Origin: Natronohydrobacter sp.
GTDB lineage: Bacteria; Pseudomonadota; Alphaproteobacteria; Rhodobacterales; Rhodobacteraceae
Length of the DNA stretch: 15,648 bases
Assembly: GCA_007118445.1 (NCBI GenBank)
Contig: SKRP01000147.1
Coordinates: forward strand, 1-15,648
Direction of reading: 5' to 3'
Shown: piece by piece, positions 1 through 7,471 of the stretch
Position numbering within the stretch: position 1 is the stretch's first letter
How the letters are laid out: each line of letters begins with the position of its first letter
Translations under genes and position numbers: made by a program
Notes under the pieces: model-generated
The model's database searches: none
Told to the model about the DNA's origin: nothing
What the model saw: only the letters and a program-made list of their open reading frames with translations

Positions 1-223
1 CCCAGGACGGCGAGGCGATGGAATAGGCGCGCAGCAGCGGCTTGCCATTCTCGCCCATCAGCCCGATCATGACGAATTCGCCCGAGCGGAAACGCAGGCT
101 TTGCGGGCGCGTGCAGCGGAAAGCGAAAAGCCGGTCTGTATAATGGGTTACACTGGTGACTTGCTGCGCATCGGGCAGCGTGGGGGTGGCTTTCTTCACT
201 TGAAGAACATCGTCCAATGACAT
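1..223 (-). CDS. fpr: Ferredoxin--NADP(+) reductase, N-terminal part (cut by left edge)
   Basis: The reverse strand from 223 encodes the first 74 residues, beginning MSLDDVLQVKKATPTLPDAQ and running off the window. The segment around residues 46-70 (FRSGEFVMIGL, then RAYSIASP) is the FAD-binding barrel of bacterial FNR; RxYSxxS is the family's FAD phosphate motif. The enzyme transfers electrons between NADPH and ferredoxin or flavodoxin in the cytoplasm. The start is preceded by an AAAGGA ribosome site about 10 bases upstream. Only 14 bases separate it from the DUF934 gene, so it is probably the last gene of the cysG operon seen here, and supplying electrons to the siroheme sulfite reductase is a plausible inferred role. 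The C-terminal NADP domain is outside the window and could not be checked. Confidence 0.9.
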   Translation of the reverse strand, partial: MSLDDVLQVKKATPTLPDAQQVTSVTHYTDRLFAFRCTRPQSLRFRSGEFVMIGLMGENGKPLLRAYSIASPSW

Positions 224-237
224 GAAAAACAGTCCTT

Positions 238-657
238 TTATGCTTGCAAGCGACGCTGATAATGCACCGCCTGCCAATCCGCGCGCGCCAGCCAGTCGCT
301 TTCAGGTTGCCGTTCCGCCAGCGCAGAGGGGATTTCGATCTCGTCAAATCCTGACCGCCGCGCCATGGCATATTGATCCGCGATCAGCGGCCCTGCCGCG
401 CGCAGCCGTCCCGAAAACCCCATGCGGCGCAATTGTTTCGCCAGCGTGAAGCCACGCCCATCGGCAAATCCGGGGATCAGAATGCGGATATGGCTGGCGC
501 GTCCGGCCAGCGCGTCCAACCCCTCCGGGGCCATGTCGCCGGACAGATCAACTGCCGTCAGGCCGTTCAGCCCGTGGTCATCCATCTCCTCGAACAAGAC
601 CACCTGTTCGGGCCAGTCATCGGGGCTGAACCCGGTATCAGTGACAATCACGCTCAT
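238..657 (-). CDS. DUF934 family protein of the sulfate-assimilation operon
   Basis: A 139-residue soluble protein starting MSVIVTDTGF. Its conserved core, residues about 61-110, contains IPGFADGRGFTLAKQLRR followed by GPLIADQYAMARRSGFDEIEI, which is the signature of DUF934. Members of this family sit beside cysI/cysH in many proteobacteria; their biochemical role is not established to my knowledge, and an accessory function in sulfite reduction is inferred from position. A longer reading frame opens at 738, but the ATG at 657 was chosen because it overlaps the cysH stop as ATGA, the usual sign of translational coupling, and because family similarity starts there. It ends in TAA 14 bases before fpr. 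Confidence 0.88.
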   Translation of the reverse strand: MSVIVTDTGFSPDDWPEQVVLFEEMDDHGLNGLTAVDLSGDMAPEGLDALAGRASHIRILIPGFADGRGFTLAKQLRRMGFSGRLRAAGPLIADQYAMARRSGFDEIEIPSALAERQPESDWLARADWQAVHYQRRLQA

Positions 658-1385
658 GCTGCATCTGCCTTCCGGGCGCGCTGCGGCACCCCGCCAATGA
701 AATGAATTCCGCATTCGGTTTTTTCCGTTCCACGCCAACGGCCTGCGCGGGGATCTTCACCCGTCAGAACGCGCGATGTGCAGGGCTGGCAGCCAATCGA
801 CGGATAGCCGCGCGCCACCAGCGGGTGACGCGGCAGATCATGCGCATCGAGATAAGCGCTGATCGGCGCCGCATTCCAGTCTGCCAGCGGATTCAGGCGA
901 ATGCGCCCGGTTCCCGGTTCCAGTTCCGCGCGCTCAAGATCCGCCCGCGTTGCGGCCTGATGACGCTTGCGCCCGGTGATCCAGGCGTCATAGCCCGCGA
1001 GCGCGCGCGCCAGCGGCTCGGCCTTGCGCAGCTTGCAGCAGCTTTCGGTATCCGAGAGGTGCAACAACCCATCCGGGTCACGCGCGAAAAGCGCGTTGCG
1101 ATCCGGTGTGATGGTCTGGACATTGCGCAGCCCCAGATGGGCGGCCAGTTCTTTCTGATAGACCACGGTTTCGGGGAAAAGGGCCAGCGTATCGATGAAC
1201 AGCACCGGCAGATCGCGGTCGATCTGCGCCACCATATGCAGCAGCACAGCCGAATCCGCCCCGAAAGACGACACCATCGCAACCCGCCCGGCCCGCGCGA
1301 GAGCATCACTCAGGAAGTCCTGCGCTGTGCTTTGCGCATGATCGCGCAGCAAGGCGGTGGTGAGGGAAGATGCATCAAGCGGCAT
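654..1385 (-). CDS. cysH: Assimilatory adenylylsulfate (APS) reductase, thioredoxin-dependent
   Basis: A 243-residue protein of the PAPS/APS reductase family, which reduces activated sulfate to sulfite in the cytoplasm with thioredoxin. A PP-loop-type nucleotide motif SSFGADSAVLLH lies at 39-50. The four iron-sulfur cysteines of the APS-using type are present: the pair in ESCCKLRK (116-117) and CQPC (199-202). The catalytic cysteine is in TECGIHF (Cys225). Enzymes with this CC...CxxC set usually accept APS directly and bind a 4Fe-4S cluster, whereas enterobacterial PAPS reductases lack it. The upstream-extended frame to 1496 would run deep into cysI; the ATG at 1385 gives the normal length and an 11-base overlap with the cysI stop. 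Substrate choice is inferred from motifs. Confidence 0.93.
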   Translation of the reverse strand: MPLDASSLTTALLRDHAQSTAQDFLSDALARAGRVAMVSSFGADSAVLLHMVAQIDRDLPVLFIDTLALFPETVVYQKELAAHLGLRNVQTITPDRNALFARDPDGLLHLSDTESCCKLRKAEPLARALAGYDAWITGRKRHQAATRADLERAELEPGTGRIRLNPLADWNAAPISAYLDAHDLPRHPLVARGYPSIGCQPCTSRVLTGEDPRAGRWRGTEKTECGIHFIGGVPQRARKADAA

Positions 1386-3036
1386 TGGCGCGATCTCCTG
1401 GCTGATAGAGCGCATCCTTGAAAACCTGCGCGCCAAGGCGTTGGTACACCTCGATAAATGTTTCATGCGGTGCCTTGCGCAGGGACAGATAGGCATCGAT
1501 CACCCGCTCGATGGCCGGCACGATCTGGTCATAGGCAAAGCCCGGCCCTGCACGTTCTCCAAGCGCGGCAGTTTCGGCCGCATCGCCGCCTAGCGTGATC
1601 TGGTAATTTTCAACCCCGGCGCGGTCGAGACCGAGAATCCCGATATGGCCCACATGATGATGCCCGCAAGCGTTGATGCAGCCCGATATCTTGATCTTCA
1701 GCCCGCCGATATCCTGCTCGCGTGCCTCGAAAGCTGTCGCAATTTCCTGCGCGACCGGGATCGAACGCGCCGTGGCCAGCGCGCAGTAATCCATGCCGGG
1801 GCAGGCGATGATATCCGAGATCAAGCCGACATTCGCCGTGGCCAGCCCGGCCCCTTGCAGCGCGGCATGAAGCGCAGGCAGGTCGGATTTATGCACATGC
1901 GGCAGGATGACATTCTGTTCATGGCTGATGCGCAACTCGTCATGCCCGTAGCGTTCCGCCAGTTCGGCCATCAGGCGCATCTGGTCAGAGGTCGCATCGC
2001 CCGGTGTCGCGCCATGCGCTTTCAGACTGATCGTGACAATCGCATAGCCGTCCTGCCAATGCCCGGCCAGATTGGTATCCGCGAAGGACCGGAACACCGG
2101 GTCATTTTCATAGGCGATATCATAGGCTTCCGTCGATGCAACACGGAAGGCAGGCGGCGCGAAGGCGCGGCGCAGATCATTCAGGATCGCCTGATCGGCC
2201 CCGCCCCATTCGGCGCGCAGCGTGTCAAAGCGGCGCTGGACACGGGCGCGGACCTCTTCCAGCCCCAGCTCGTTGACCATGATCTTGATACGCGCCTTGT
2301 ATTTGTTATCACGGCGGCCAAAGCTGTTATAGGTGGACAGGATCGCCTCGATATAGGGCAGCAGATCGGCTTCGGGGATGAATTCGGCCAGCACCTTGCC
2401 GATGACCGGCGTGCGCCCCAGCCCGCCGCCGACGATCACTTCGAACCCGCGCTGCCCGTTCTGCAACACCATGCGCAGCCCGATATCATGCGCGCGGGTT
2501 ACAGCGCGGTCATTGGGGCTGCCGGTGATCGCGATCTTGAACTTGCGCGGCAGGAACTGGAATTCAGGGTGATCCGTGGACCATTGGCGCAACAGCTCTG
2601 CCACCGGGCGCGGATCGGCGATTTCATCTGCCGCAGCGCCTGCGAAATGATCCGCTGTGACATTGCGCACGCAATTGCCCGAAGTCTGGATCGCGTGCAT
2701 CCCCACATCGGCCAGCGCATCCAGCATATCGGGCACATCGCGCAGGCGCGGCCAGTTGAACTGGATGTTCTGGCGCGTGGTGAAATGGCCATAGCCCTTG
2801 TCCCAGCGATCCGCGATCATCGCAAGCTGGCGCATCTGGACGCTGTTCAATGTGCCATAGGGGATCGCCACGCGCAGCATATAGGCGTGCAGCTGCAGAT
2901 AGAGGCCGTTCATCAGGCGCAGCGGCTTGAACTCATCTTCGGTCAGCGCGCCGGAAATGCGCCGCTCCACCTGGGCGCGGAACTGGGCGTTGCGGGTCGC
3001 AAGGAAATCGCGGTCGAATTCGGAATAGCGATACAT
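1375..3036 (-). CDS. cysI: Siroheme-dependent sulfite (nitrite/sulfite) reductase
   Basis: A 553-residue hemoprotein of the nitrite/sulfite reductase family, with the usual duplicated ferredoxin-like and catalytic halves. Family landmarks are TTRQNIQFNW (86-95), SGNCVRNV (119-126) and the 4Fe-4S/siroheme ligand pairs CPGMDYC (Cys412, Cys418) and CINAC (Cys453, Cys457). It reduces sulfite to sulfide with six electrons. The length fits the alphaproteobacterial single-subunit type; no CysJ flavoprotein is encoded nearby, so electrons probably come from ferredoxin, consistent with fpr in the same operon. Its partners (cysG making siroheme, cysH making sulfite) argue for sulfite rather than nitrite. 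An AAAGGA ribosome site precedes the start, 48 bases after the DUF2849 gene. Confidence 0.94.
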   Translation of the reverse strand: MYRYSEFDRDFLATRNAQFRAQVERRISGALTEDEFKPLRLMNGLYLQLHAYMLRVAIPYGTLNSVQMRQLAMIADRWDKGYGHFTTRQNIQFNWPRLRDVPDMLDALADVGMHAIQTSGNCVRNVTADHFAGAAADEIADPRPVAELLRQWSTDHPEFQFLPRKFKIAITGSPNDRAVTRAHDIGLRMVLQNGQRGFEVIVGGGLGRTPVIGKVLAEFIPEADLLPYIEAILSTYNSFGRRDNKYKARIKIMVNELGLEEVRARVQRRFDTLRAEWGGADQAILNDLRRAFAPPAFRVASTEAYDIAYENDPVFRSFADTNLAGHWQDGYAIVTISLKAHGATPGDATSDQMRLMAELAERYGHDELRISHEQNVILPHVHKSDLPALHAALQGAGLATANVGLISDIIACPGMDYCALATARSIPVAQEIATAFEAREQDIGGLKIKISGCINACGHHHVGHIGILGLDRAGVENYQITLGGDAAETAALGERAGPGFAYDQIVPAIERVIDAYLSLRKAPHETFIEVYQRLGAQVFKDALYQPGDRANAA

Positions 3037-3084
3037 GGCAGTCGGTCCTTTGATGGGCAGGTCAGGAATATGTGGCGGGGATGC

Positions 3085-3390
3085 TCAACACATTCGCTCG
3101 GCCTGTTTGCCATGCGGATAGTTCGACGGGCCGCGCGCGCGGAACACTTCGCGGAAATGCGCCGGTTCGGGGCCGTCCGCGCCGTCGCGCGCGGGCGCGA
3201 GATAAGCACCGACCAGCCGGTCAGGCTGGGCCTGCGCGGCGGCAAGCGCGGCTTCGGCGGCAGCTTGCTCGGTGAAAAGCTCGGCCTCGGCATGGATGCG
3301 CGACCAGCCGCCCTGCGGGGTCAGATAGACAACATCGCCGATCAAGAGGTCGTTCGCAGTGACAACAGAGGGGGTAAAACGGATGCTCAT
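3085..3390 (-). CDS. DUF2849 domain protein
   Basis: A 101-residue protein starting MSIRFTPSVVTANDLLIGDV, with the short conserved pattern VVYLTPQGGWSRIHAEAELF and an Ala-rich helix (about 42-56) that match DUF2849, a small family found almost always between cysG and cysI in alphaproteobacteria. The function is unknown; the fixed position suggests an accessory or regulatory role in sulfite reductase maturation or activity, but that is inference. No cysteine motif or membrane segment is visible; a single cysteine is the last residue. The start overlaps the cysG stop as ATGA (3387-3390), so translation is probably coupled. Confidence 0.87.
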   Translation of the reverse strand: MSIRFTPSVVTANDLLIGDVVYLTPQGGWSRIHAEAELFTEQAAAEAALAAAQAQPDRLVGAYLAPARDGADGPEPAHFREVFRARGPSNYPHGKQAERMC

Positions 3391-4766
3391 AGGGCCTGTT
3401 CCTGAATTTCATTGGCCTGTTCGGCAGATTTGGGCGCAAGACCCAGAAGGATGATCGCGGGCCCGGCCAGCTGTGCGGCCTGCTGCGGCAGTTGCGCCAA
3501 GGTTGTCGGCACGATCTGCTGATCCGCGCGCGAGGCATTCTCGACCAGCGTGACGGGCGTGTCCGGGCTGGCCCCATGCATCAGAAGCCGCCCCTGCACG
3601 AAACGGGCTGCGCGCTTGCCCATATAGACCGCTGTGATCGCACCGGGCGCGGCCAGCGCGCGCCAGTCCTGATCGGCATAGCCCTGCATGTCATGCGCCG
3701 TGACCAGCCGCAGCGACTGGTTGCGCCCGCGCCGGGTCAGGCTCTGGCCGATGCTGGCCGCAGCGCTGGAGGCCGAGGTCACACCGGGGATGACCTGCCA
3801 GCGGATCCCTGCCCCGTCAAGCGCGCCGGTTTCTTCGTCCAGACGGCCAAAGACCGAGGCATCGCCGCCCTTCAGCCGCACGACATGCGCGCCTTTTGCG
3901 GCATGTTCGATCATCAGACGGTGGATTTCGGCTTGCGGGGTCGAAGGGCCGAAGCCCTGCTTGCCGACCGCGATCATCACCGCCTCGCGCCGGGCGAGTT
4001 CCAGGATTTCAGGCGACACGAGCCGGTCATGGATCACCACATCGGCCCGGTCGATCAGCTTGCGGGCCTTGAGCGTCAGAAGCTCGGGGTCGCCGGGGCC
4101 TGCGCTGACGAAATCGACATGCCCATCGGGGGCTTGCGCGGTCAGATGGCGGGCGAGCAGGTCGTCGAGCGCCTGTTCGACCTGTGGTACACCGCCCTGA
4201 TCCAGCGCGCGGGGGCCTGCATGGTCATAATATTCGGCCCAGAACGCGCGACGACGCACCCCCTGCGGCAGTTGTTCGGCCATGGCGCGAAACCCCTTGC
4301 CGATCCGGGCAAGCAGGCCCAGCGAGGCGGGCAGCACCTCTTCGAGATGCGCCTTGATCTTGCGCGCCAGCACCGGGGCCGCGCCCTCGGTGCCGATGGC
4401 GATGACCACGGGCGCTCGGTCCACGATGGCGGGCGTCAGGAAATCAGAGGCATCGAGATTGTCCACGACATTGACCAGCGCGCCTGCCTTGCGGCCAAGC
4501 GCTGCGATACGCGCATCCGCCGCAGCATCGCCGGTCGCCGCATAAACCAGCCGCGCGCCCTGCAGGTCGCAGCCCAGCAGCGGGCGGCGCACAAGCGTCA
4601 CGCGGGGGCTGTGGGCTTCGATCTCGGGCGTGAAATCCGGGGCGCAGAGGGTGATCTGCGCATCGGTCTTGAGCAGCAGGCGCAGCTTGGCAAGCGCAAT
4701 CTCGCCGCCGCCACCGATGACGACGCGGGCGCTGGCCATATCCAGAAAAACCGGGAAATGCTGCAT
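3387..4766 (-). CDS. cysG: Siroheme synthase (fused precorrin-2 dehydrogenase/ferrochelatase and uroporphyrinogen-III methyltransferase)
   Basis: A 459-residue bifunctional enzyme converting uroporphyrinogen III to siroheme. The N-terminal CysGB half has the dinucleotide motif GGGGEIALAK (18-27) and Asp102 in NVVDNLD, aligning with E. coli CysG Asp104. The methyltransferase half starts near 217 with VDFVSAGPGDPELLTLKARK and includes VVRLKGGDASVFGR (295-308) and PGVTSAS. At the position of E. coli Ser128, a phosphorylated residue, this protein reads GTEGAAPVLA, with Thr126 in its place. Length matches the fused type (about 460). An AAAGGAG ribosome site lies 6-7 bases before the ATG. It is the first gene of the operon, behind an AT-rich leader. 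Confidence 0.94.
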   Translation of the reverse strand: MQHFPVFLDMASARVVIGGGGEIALAKLRLLLKTDAQITLCAPDFTPEIEAHSPRVTLVRRPLLGCDLQGARLVYAATGDAAADARIAALGRKAGALVNVVDNLDASDFLTPAIVDRAPVVIAIGTEGAAPVLARKIKAHLEEVLPASLGLLARIGKGFRAMAEQLPQGVRRRAFWAEYYDHAGPRALDQGGVPQVEQALDDLLARHLTAQAPDGHVDFVSAGPGDPELLTLKARKLIDRADVVIHDRLVSPEILELARREAVMIAVGKQGFGPSTPQAEIHRLMIEHAAKGAHVVRLKGGDASVFGRLDEETGALDGAGIRWQVIPGVTSASSAAASIGQSLTRRGRNQSLRLVTAHDMQGYADQDWRALAAPGAITAVYMGKRAARFVQGRLLMHGASPDTPVTLVENASRADQQIVPTTLAQLPQQAAQLAGPAIILLGLAPKSAEQANEIQEQAL

Positions 4767-4792
4767 GGTGCGACTCCTTTCGCTTCTGCAGC

Positions 4793-4850
4793 AATATAGA
4801 ACAATATTCCCTTTTCAGGCCATATAGCAGAGAATATAAGAACAAAATAT
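4793..4850 (-). promoter_or_regulatory. cysG operon leader with two ATATT-GTTCT-ATATT elements
   Basis: Read on the minus strand, two similar AT-rich elements lie upstream of cysG: the distal one (4850-4833) is ATATTTTGTTCTTATATT and the proximal one (4807-4793) is ATATTGTTCTATATT. Both have ATATT arms around a GTTCT core, and their centres are about 41 bases (four helical turns) apart, in a local AT-rich island within GC-rich DNA. The proximal copy contains TATATT, usable as a -10 box, with no good -35, as expected of an activated promoter. Binding by a sulfur regulator is inferred; none is encoded here. Confidence 0.5.
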
Positions 4851-4855
4851 CATGA

Positions 4856-5126
4856 AGGGCAGAGCTTTCACGATCCCATCATGGCTCTTGCGGTTCCCCG
4901 GAACACAGTTCCGGTCCGGTCCGGCCCGCAGGACGATTTGCCCGCAGGTCGTCCCATCGCATGTCGCCCGAATGCGGATACCGGGTTCGGGCTTTTCGAC
5001 ATGCGGGACCACCAGAACAATGCGGAGCGCGGGCAGAAATGCCGATGCACAAATGGCGCTGATGTCCGGAAAGCGGCCCGGACGTTCGACCACGCCCGCA
5101 GCTATTGAAAGCTTGCGTGGCGCAGG
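4856..5126. other. Non-coding stretch between the cysG leader and the PopZ-like gene
   Basis: About 270 bases without a convincing gene. Short open frames occur on both strands but none has a ribosome site with a recognisable product. The only structure seen is a 7-bp hairpin, CCGGAAC (4898-4904), loop ACA, GTTCCGG (4908-4914), next to a CCGGTCCGGTCCGG run. It may hold the 3' end of the PopZ-like transcript (minus strand) and upstream cys regulatory DNA. Confidence 0.4.
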
Positions 5127-5906
5127 TCAGTCGCGCCGCAACTGCAACTCGCGCGCGACTTCCTGCCGGACCAGCTTGCGGATGTTACGGGTGATCTTCT
5201 CACCCAGCTCGCCCTGCAATTCCTGCCGCACGATATGCGCAACCAGCTGGTAAAGCGTGCCCTCGTCGATGATCTGATCATCCTCGTTCCGGGGCGGCGC
5301 GGAACTGGCTGGCGGGGTGCTTTCCTGCACAGCGGCGGTCGCGGTTTGCGGGGCGGGTTTGCCGGACAGCGCTGCCTCCAGCCGTGCAAGCGTGGCTTCC
5401 AGCGCAGCATCCTCAGGCACGAGCGGATCAGGCTGGCAGGGCTTTGGCGATGGCGCTGCGGTCCGGGGGTCTGTTTCGTGCGCGTCGGGCACGGAAAAGG
5501 GCAAGCCGGGGGCCACATCCGGACCCGATCCGGCTTGCGCGATACGCCGGATCAGCGAGGGCGGCAGGGCAGTTTCCGGCGCTGGCGCAGCTTCTGGCGC
5601 AGGGGTTTCGGCCTCGGGCGCGGGTGCCTTGGATGTATCCTCGATCAATGCTGCCGATGCGCCATCTGCCTTGTCCGGAATATTACCATCCGGCGCGTCA
5701 CTGGATTCAGGCCGGGCATCCGCACCGCTGTCAGACTCGCTTTCGGGGTCCGGGTCGTTCTCGGGCAGGACACGCAGCGCCGATGTCAGCACAAGCTTTT
5801 CGGGACGCGGCGCGGCCAGGGGGCGCTGTTGATTGTCCTGCGAGACAAGGCGCTTGACCGAACTCAGCACATCCTCGATCTCGCGATGCGACATGGCCTC
5901 TGTCAT
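5127..5906 (-). CDS. PopZ-like acidic, Pro/Ala-rich protein (Rhodobacterales-type)
   Basis: A 259-residue protein with a conserved N-terminal helix, SHREIEDVLSSVKRLVSQD (6-24), a long low-complexity acidic Pro/Ala middle (about 45-205), and a conserved C-terminal helical block (about 210-256) containing LYQLVAHIVRQELQGELGEK and NIRKLVRQEVARE. This layout resembles the polar organiser PopZ (DUF2497), where the N-terminal helix recruits clients, the acidic linker is disordered and the C-terminal helices oligomerise. In several alphaproteobacteria popZ lies next to tolC, as here; I recall this synteny but could not check it. Sequence identity to true PopZ is not obvious by eye, so orthology is tentative. 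The start at 5906 has a GGGG-type ribosome site; ATG at 5894 is an alternative. Confidence 0.72.
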   Translation of the reverse strand: MTEAMSHREIEDVLSSVKRLVSQDNQQRPLAAPRPEKLVLTSALRVLPENDPDPESESDSGADARPESSDAPDGNIPDKADGASAALIEDTSKAPAPEAETPAPEAAPAPETALPPSLIRRIAQAGSGPDVAPGLPFSVPDAHETDPRTAAPSPKPCQPDPLVPEDAALEATLARLEAALSGKPAPQTATAAVQESTPPASSAPPRNEDDQIIDEGTLYQLVAHIVRQELQGELGEKITRNIRKLVRQEVARELQLRRD

Positions 5907-6050
5907 CTCTCTGCCCCTTTACCACATACCTGCCAGCACGGCGCTTCGTGGCACCTTATGGATGGGCCTGACTGCAACAACCGTGACAGCGGTAGTGTAA
6001 CAAGGCTTGGCTCTCCACACAATCTGGAAAGCACTGATCCGGTAAACGGG

Positions 6051-7421
6051 CTAGTCGCGCCCGAGCGCACGCAGCACCCGGTCCAGCGCCTCGCCCTGCG
6101 GCGAAGCCACCGGCGCATTGCGCACCGCATTGTAATAGGCTTCCGGGTCATAGGTCGGAATGCCAAGGCCCAGATGATCTACGGTCAGCAGACCCATCGC
6201 CGCGAGCAGATTATAGGTCGTCAGCTGCTGCGCCGCCTGTGCCTGCAGAAGCTGCGTGCGCGCATCCAGCAGGTCGGTTTCGGCATTGAGCACGTCGAGC
6301 GTGGTGCGCGCACCCAGCCGGGCTTCCTCGCGCGTGCCCTCGAAAGCGGTCTGGGCGGCGCGGACCTGTTGCTGGCTGGCCGCGATCCGGGCGGCCGAGA
6401 CCTCGACATTCGACCAGGCGACCGCGACATTCTGCAAGACCTGCGCGACGGATTGATGCAATCCGGCACGGACTGCATCACGGCGCGCATTGGCCTGCCG
6501 CGCAAGCGCATTCAGCTGGCCGCCCTGGTAGATCGGGCGCGCATAGCGGATACCGGCACTGGCGCTGGTGCTATCGCCGGTTGTGCCACTGAGCTGCCGC
6601 CCCAAGCTCGCCGAGCCGGTGACAGAACCATGTCGCTGGGCAAAGACGCGCTCGGCATTCAGTTCGGCTGCCGTCACCTCATGCTGGACCTGCAGCACGC
6701 CGGGATGGGTGCGCCGCGCGATATCCTGCGCGGTCTGCAGATTGGCGGCAGTGCGCGGCAGGCTGGGCGGCGGGCGCAACTGGCCCGGATAATTGCCGGT
6801 CGCGAATTTATACGCCTCGCGCGCCGCCGCCAGATCGCCCTCGGCAGCCGACAGCATCGAACGCGCTGCGGCCAGCCGGGCCTCGGCCAGCGCGACATCC
6901 GTGCGTGTGACCTCGCCCAGTTCAAACCGCTCGCGCGCGGCGTTCAGTTCCTGCGTGATCACACGCCGCGTGGCCTGGCGCAGCGCCACCGCCTCGGAGG
7001 CGGTGCGCACATCCAGATAGGCCGAGATCGCCGAGAGCAGCACGCGCTGTTCCACATCCACCAGCGCCTGACGGGTGGCCAGAACCTGCGCCTTTGCGGC
7101 CTCTTGTGCCAGCCTGCCGCGCCCGAAATCGATGATGGTCACTTCGGCGGCCAGATTGAACCCCAGCGACAGGCTGTCCGCCTGCCCCCCCGAGGAGAGG
7201 CGCTGTTGCGCATCCACCACGAAATTCAGCACCGGGCGCATCGAGGCCACGGCAATCGCCACATCCTCATCGGCGGCGCGCAGCAGCGCACGATTCTGTT
7301 CAAGCAGATTCGAGCTGCGATAGGCCGCAATCAGCGTGTCGGCCAGTGATTGCGCCTGCACCGGCATGGCGAAGCTCAGAAGCGCCGAAGCCACTGCCGC
7401 CGATTTCAGGAAACGCCTCAT
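6051..7421 (-). CDS. tolC: TolC family outer-membrane efflux/secretion channel
   Basis: A 456-residue protein with a cleavable signal peptide (MRRFLKSAAVASALLSFAMP then VQAQ, cut near residue 24) and the long heptad-rich helices of the TolC/OEP fold in two repeats, for example AVALRQATRRVITQELNAAR with RFELGEVTRTDVALAEARLA in the first and a matching RTTLDVLNAETDLLDAR stretch in the second. The length is typical. It forms the outer-membrane and periplasmic tunnel for RND or ABC efflux and type I secretion; no inner-membrane pump or adaptor is encoded nearby, so it likely serves pumps encoded elsewhere. It follows the PIMT-like gene by 50 bases containing a hairpin and precedes the PopZ-like gene by about 140. 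Confidence 0.93.
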   Translation of the reverse strand: MRRFLKSAAVASALLSFAMPVQAQSLADTLIAAYRSSNLLEQNRALLRAADEDVAIAVASMRPVLNFVVDAQQRLSSGGQADSLSLGFNLAAEVTIIDFGRGRLAQEAAKAQVLATRQALVDVEQRVLLSAISAYLDVRTASEAVALRQATRRVITQELNAARERFELGEVTRTDVALAEARLAAARSMLSAAEGDLAAAREAYKFATGNYPGQLRPPPSLPRTAANLQTAQDIARRTHPGVLQVQHEVTAAELNAERVFAQRHGSVTGSASLGRQLSGTTGDSTSASAGIRYARPIYQGGQLNALARQANARRDAVRAGLHQSVAQVLQNVAVAWSNVEVSAARIAASQQQVRAAQTAFEGTREEARLGARTTLDVLNAETDLLDARTQLLQAQAAQQLTTYNLLAAMGLLTVDHLGLGIPTYDPEAYYNAVRNAPVASPQGEALDRVLRALGRD

Positions 7422-7441
7422 TCACCCTGCCTCATGCTGGC

Positions 7442-7462
7442 GCGCGGCGTGCATCGCCGCGC
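7442..7462 (+). terminator. Hairpin between the PIMT-like gene and tolC
   Basis: A perfect 8-bp GC stem, GCGCGGCG (7442-7449), loop TGCAT, CGCCGCGC (7455-7462). On the plus strand it is followed at once by TTGTTGTT, like an intrinsic terminator, which would stop transcription running antisense through tolC. On the minus strand there is no T tract, so it would instead act as an RNA hairpin between two co-directional genes. Function is inferred. Confidence 0.4.
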
Positions 7463-7471
7463 TTGTTGTTC

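Noticed and set aside
1645..3405. Long plus-strand open frame of 586 codons
   Set aside because: It is the antisense shadow of cysI and the DUF2849 gene, both with clear family motifs. Its translation is rich in Arg, Gln and His without any domain.
3492..4799. Plus-strand open frame of 435 codons opposite cysG
   Set aside because: The minus-strand product is an unmistakable siroheme synthase; the plus frame has no recognisable features.
4852..5253. Possible small gene(s) in the gap right of cysG
   Set aside because: Several overlapping frames on both strands have no ribosome site, no recognisable motif and poor codon character, and one runs into the PopZ-like gene antisense.
5235..7349. Plus-strand open frame of 704 codons
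   Set aside because: It lies opposite the PopZ-like gene and tolC and spans their intergenic gap. Its composition is that of a GC-rich shadow frame.
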